From Bacteroidota bacterium (GTDB lineage: Bacteria > Bacteroidota > Bacteroidia > Chitinophagales > Chitinophagaceae), in the NCBI GenBank assembly GCA_013285915.1, contig JABDGS010000008.1:1-64000 (forward strand): a stretch of 64,000 bases of DNA, read 5' to 3'. A program made the translations under genes and the position numbers. This document shows, piece by piece, positions 61,675-64,000 of the stretch (positions within the stretch are counted from its first letter, which is position 1; every line of letters starts with the position of its first letter). Below the pieces are notes generated by a model that had not been told where the DNA came from, ran no database searches, and worked only from the letters and a program-made list of their open reading frames with translations.

Positions 61675-64000
61675 ATGAAAAGATCAATAATAACCAGGTT
61701 ATATATTGGCTTTGCAATGGCAATTATTTTGGTAATTGGCGTTGGTGTTTCATCTTACCAGGCATCACAGCACGAGGCTTATTCAGGCCAGTGGGTTAAG
61801 CATACTTACGAGGTAATGAATAAAACAAAAGACCTGCAGCTGATAATTGTAAGAATGAGGGCTGCCGGTAAGAATTTTTATATTTCTGGTGACGAGCGCT
61901 TTTTTCTGCCTTACAAGCTTGGTTTGTCAACTATTTTTAAAGAAACTGATGATCTTAAAAGCCTTGTTGCAGATAACCCGCTGCAAATAGCGCGGGTTGA
62001 CAGTATGGTAGTTGCCATAAAAAACCTGCTAATGTTTTGGGAAGGGCTGAAGGTAAGTGATACCGCCTCGAAGCAGGTTAAAACAGCACTGATGCTGCAG
62101 GAAGAGGAGCGGATTGATGAGGTAACTAACTTAATAAGAAGCTTCTATTCTGATGAGCAGCGGCTGCTTTTGGTAAGGGAAAATGATGATAATGATTCAA
62201 ATAGCCTTTCGTCAGAAGTGCTAATTGCGGGTATTACGCTTATACTTGTGATTGTAATAACCCTTATGTATTTTATACTTAAAGAGTTTAAACAGAGAAC
62301 ACTGGCGGAAGAAGGGCTTAACAAAACACTGGGAGACGTACGGTTACTTAATGATGCTGCCGATAAGCGAAACTGGCAGCTAACCGGCGTTGCCAATATA
62401 AGCAATGGCCTGCAGGGTAAAGAAAGTGTTGCGGGCATTGCAGGCAGTGTTTTAGGCACTTTAGCAAAATACTTTGAAATACCTGCTGCCGCGTTTTATA
62501 TTGCTGACGGAGATAAGGGCACCCTTACCCTGCTGGATTCCATTGGCTTTAAGCCGGCTGCAGGCACCACTTACGCTTTAAAGCAATTGCCGGGAGGGTT
62601 GCCTGCAAATAAGGAAATTAAAATTATAAAGGATGTACCTGCGGGCTTTTGGAAGATACAATCGGGTTTGGGTAATGCAATGCCAGGCGAACTTGCCATT
62701 TTTACCCTTTACTTTGGTGCAGAATTAAAAGGGGTTGTTGAGCTGGCCAATTTTAAACCCTTTACAGCCGAGCAAATTGAATTGCTGAAAGTAATAAGCG
62801 ATAACATAGGTGTAGCGCTTAACACCGTACAGGCAAGTGAGCGTATTATGGTCTTGCTGGCCCAGGTACAGGAGCAAAAAGAAATATTGGAAAACCAGCA
62901 GGAAGAACTGCGCCAGAGCAACGAAGAACTTACCCGGCAGGCTGAGGTTTTGCAGGCATCAGAAGAGGAACTAAAAGTGCAGGAAGAAGAATTACGCCAC
63001 ATAAATACAGAGCTGGAAGAAAAGAATGAAGCAGTTGAGCTGGCGCGCCAGGCCTTGCAGGTAAAAGCAAAAGAACTGGATGATACCAGCAGGTATAAAT
63101 CAGAGTTTTTGGCAAATATGAGCCACGAGTTAAGAACACCGCTTAACAGTGTGCTTATTCTTGCAAATATGCTTGCTGAAAACAAGAAGAGCAACCTTAC
63201 TGAAAAGCAAGTTGAGTACGCACACATTATCCATAAGTCGGGCACAGACCTGTTAAACCTCATCAACGACATACTCGATCTGTCGAAAATTGAAGCAGGC
63301 AAAATTGATGTGCAGATTGAGCAAACGTCCCTAAAAGGAATTGTGGATGACATCACGCCGTCCTTTATCATTCTTGCCGAAAACAAAAAGCTGCATTTTG
63401 ATACTGTTATTAGCGAAACTGTTCCTGCATATATTTCAACAGATAAATTAAGGCTTGAACAAATAATAAAAAATCTTTTAAGCAACGCCTTTAAGTTTAC
63501 TGAAGAACGTGGTTCTGTCACATTATCGTTTACCACAGCTGCAGGTAACGAAAATGCCGGGGAAAAAGAGTTTTTGTCAATTGCAGTTACGGATACCGGC
63601 ATCGGTATTCCCGCCGATAAACAGCGGCTTATTTTTGAAGCCTTTCAGCAGGCTGATGGCTCAACCAGCCGTAAATACGGCGGCACAGGGCTGGGGCTTT
63701 CCATTAGCAAGGAGCTGATACGCATACTTGGCGGTTTTATTACAGTTAGCAGCGGGCAGGGCGTTGGCAGCACATTTACCATATTTGTACCGATAAACTT
63801 AACCGAGAGTGTACAAAAGCCTGCAGCACAGGTGATAAAAACTTTAAGCTTGCCGCAGCAGGCCGATGTTAGGCAGCAAACTGAATTAAAAGATGACAGG
63901 AACGATATTGAGAAGGGCGACAAGGTAATGCTGATAATTGAGGATGATGTAAAGTTTGCCTTTATTTTACAAAGTTTTGCCCGCGACAGGAATTATAAAA
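61675..64000 (+). CDS. hybrid sensor histidine kinase (right edge truncated)
   Basis: An open frame from ATG 61675 to the edge, at least 775 codons. Order: membrane helix about 7-28 (LYIGFAMAIILVIGVGVSSY); periplasmic all-helical sensor about 30-180; membrane helix about 180-205 (VLIAGITLILVIVITLMYFIL); GAF-like domain about 230-395; Glu/Gln-rich coiled coil about 385-475 (EEQRQSN-like EELRQSNEELTRQAEVLQ); HisKA with NMSHELRTPLNSVLILANML (phospho-acceptor His484); HATPase about 590-710 with NLLSNAFKFT and GTGLGLSIS; then the start of a receiver domain (LIIEDDVKFAF, Glu756-Asp758). This matches the cytosolic architecture of several hybrid kinases in Bacteroidota. The remaining receiver(s) and any further histidine phosphotransfer domain lie beyond the window. 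Confidence 0.9.
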   Translation, partial: MKRSIITRLYIGFAMAIILVIGVGVSSYQASQHEAYSGQWVKHTYEVMNKTKDLQLIIVRMRAAGKNFYISGDERFFLPYKLGLSTIFKETDDLKSLVADNPLQIARVDSMVVAIKNLLMFWEGLKVSDTASKQVKTALMLQEEERIDEVTNLIRSFYSDEQRLLLVRENDDNDSNSLSSEVLIAGITLILVIVITLMYFILKEFKQRTLAEEGLNKTLGDVRLLNDAADKRNWQLTGVANISNGLQGKESVAGIAGSVLGTLAKYFEIPAAAFYIADGDKGTLTLLDSIGFKPAAGTTYALKQLPGGLPANKEIKIIKDVPAGFWKIQSGLGNAMPGELAIFTLYFGAELKGVVELANFKPFTAEQIELLKVISDNIGVALNTVQASERIMVLLAQVQEQKEILENQQEELRQSNEELTRQAEVLQASEEELKVQEEELRHINTELEEKNEAVELARQALQVKAKELDDTSRYKSEFLANMSHELRTPLNSVLILANMLAENKKSNLTEKQVEYAHIIHKSGTDLLNLINDILDLSKIEAGKIDVQIEQTSLKGIVDDITPSFIILAENKKLHFDTVISETVPAYISTDKLRLEQIIKNLLSNAFKFTEERGSVTLSFTTAAGNENAGEKEFLSIAVTDTGIGIPADKQRLIFEAFQQADGSTSRKYGGTGLGLSISKELIRILGGFITVSSGQGVGSTFTIFVPINLTESVQKPAAQVIKTLSLPQQADVRQQTELKDDRNDIEKGDKVMLIIEDDVKFAFILQSFARDRNYK

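Noticed and set aside
62709-63602. 297-codon minus-strand frame within the hybrid kinase
   Set aside because: It lies opposite the HisKA/HATPase region of a complete kinase frame and is Ser/Cys/Phe-rich, as expected for a shadow of Glu/Lys-rich coding sequence.

Overview
The window comes from the chromosome of a member of the Bacteroidota, most likely the Chitinophagaceae or a close relative. The signs are two SusC-like or OMP_b-brl-type TonB-dependent receptors, LytS/LytTR two-component pairs, a giant 'reg-prop plus Y_Y_Y' sensor kinase, a PorP/SprF-family protein, and an rpmB-rpmG-DUF4295 ribosomal block. Many secreted proteins and lipoproteins, few Shine-Dalgarno sites, and several TAnnTTTG (-7) promoter boxes fit the same group. 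G+C is by eye in the low forties. I found no rRNA, tRNA, CRISPR array, prophage or complete insertion sequence.

Layout. 0-5.5 kb: START-domain protein, an orphan gene between two perfect 68-bp direct repeats, a PVC-type dehydrogenase/HEAT/cytochrome c lipoprotein, and a DinB-like protein. 5.7-15.1 kb: Gfo/Idh/MocA oxidoreductase; a carboxylesterase divergent from a Nudix/winged-helix regulator with a near-perfect operator palindrome between them; a large sensor kinase with its LytTR regulator; and a two-domain redoxin. 15.7-26.1 kb: accessory region with a RraB-like/TPR fusion, a membrane-anchored winged-helix regulator divergent from two small secreted proteins and a broken Cys-rich gene, a CheY-like protein, a lipoprotein between two copies of an intergenic repeat, a 120-bp MITE-like element, a protein with 15 perfect-length heptads, and NHL and PQQ-type propeller lipoproteins. 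26.2-41.4 kb: two TonB-type receptors, a LytS/LytTR pair divergent from the first, an MscS channel, a sugar isomerase/GH28 pair, an AHSA1 protein and a repeat-bearing beta-lactamase-fold hydrolase.

41.5-47.7 kb is the most interesting segment. It is a compact minus-strand operon: PqqD-like protein, HprK-like kinase, tandem-domain GT2 glycosyltransferase, single GT2 glycosyltransferase, ABC exporter and NTP_transf_5 nucleotidyltransferase. It resembles HPr-rel-A or lasso-peptide accessory sets, but it has no macrolactam synthetase, no transglutaminase-type protease and no separate precursor gene. The PqqD-like protein carries an acidic/aromatic C-terminal tail that could itself be the substrate.

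47.8-64 kb: anmK, upp, PorP/SprF, a zeta-like toxin with a small partner, a DUF2264 protein with a relic copy of its 3' end, ftsY, the ribosomal block (including a 57-aa DUF4295 gene), a thioredoxin-ApbE-DUF4266-DUF3570 flavinylation-type operon, an M13 metallopeptidase, and a hybrid sensor kinase that runs off the right edge. Function names rest on motif recognition by eye; no database search was run.
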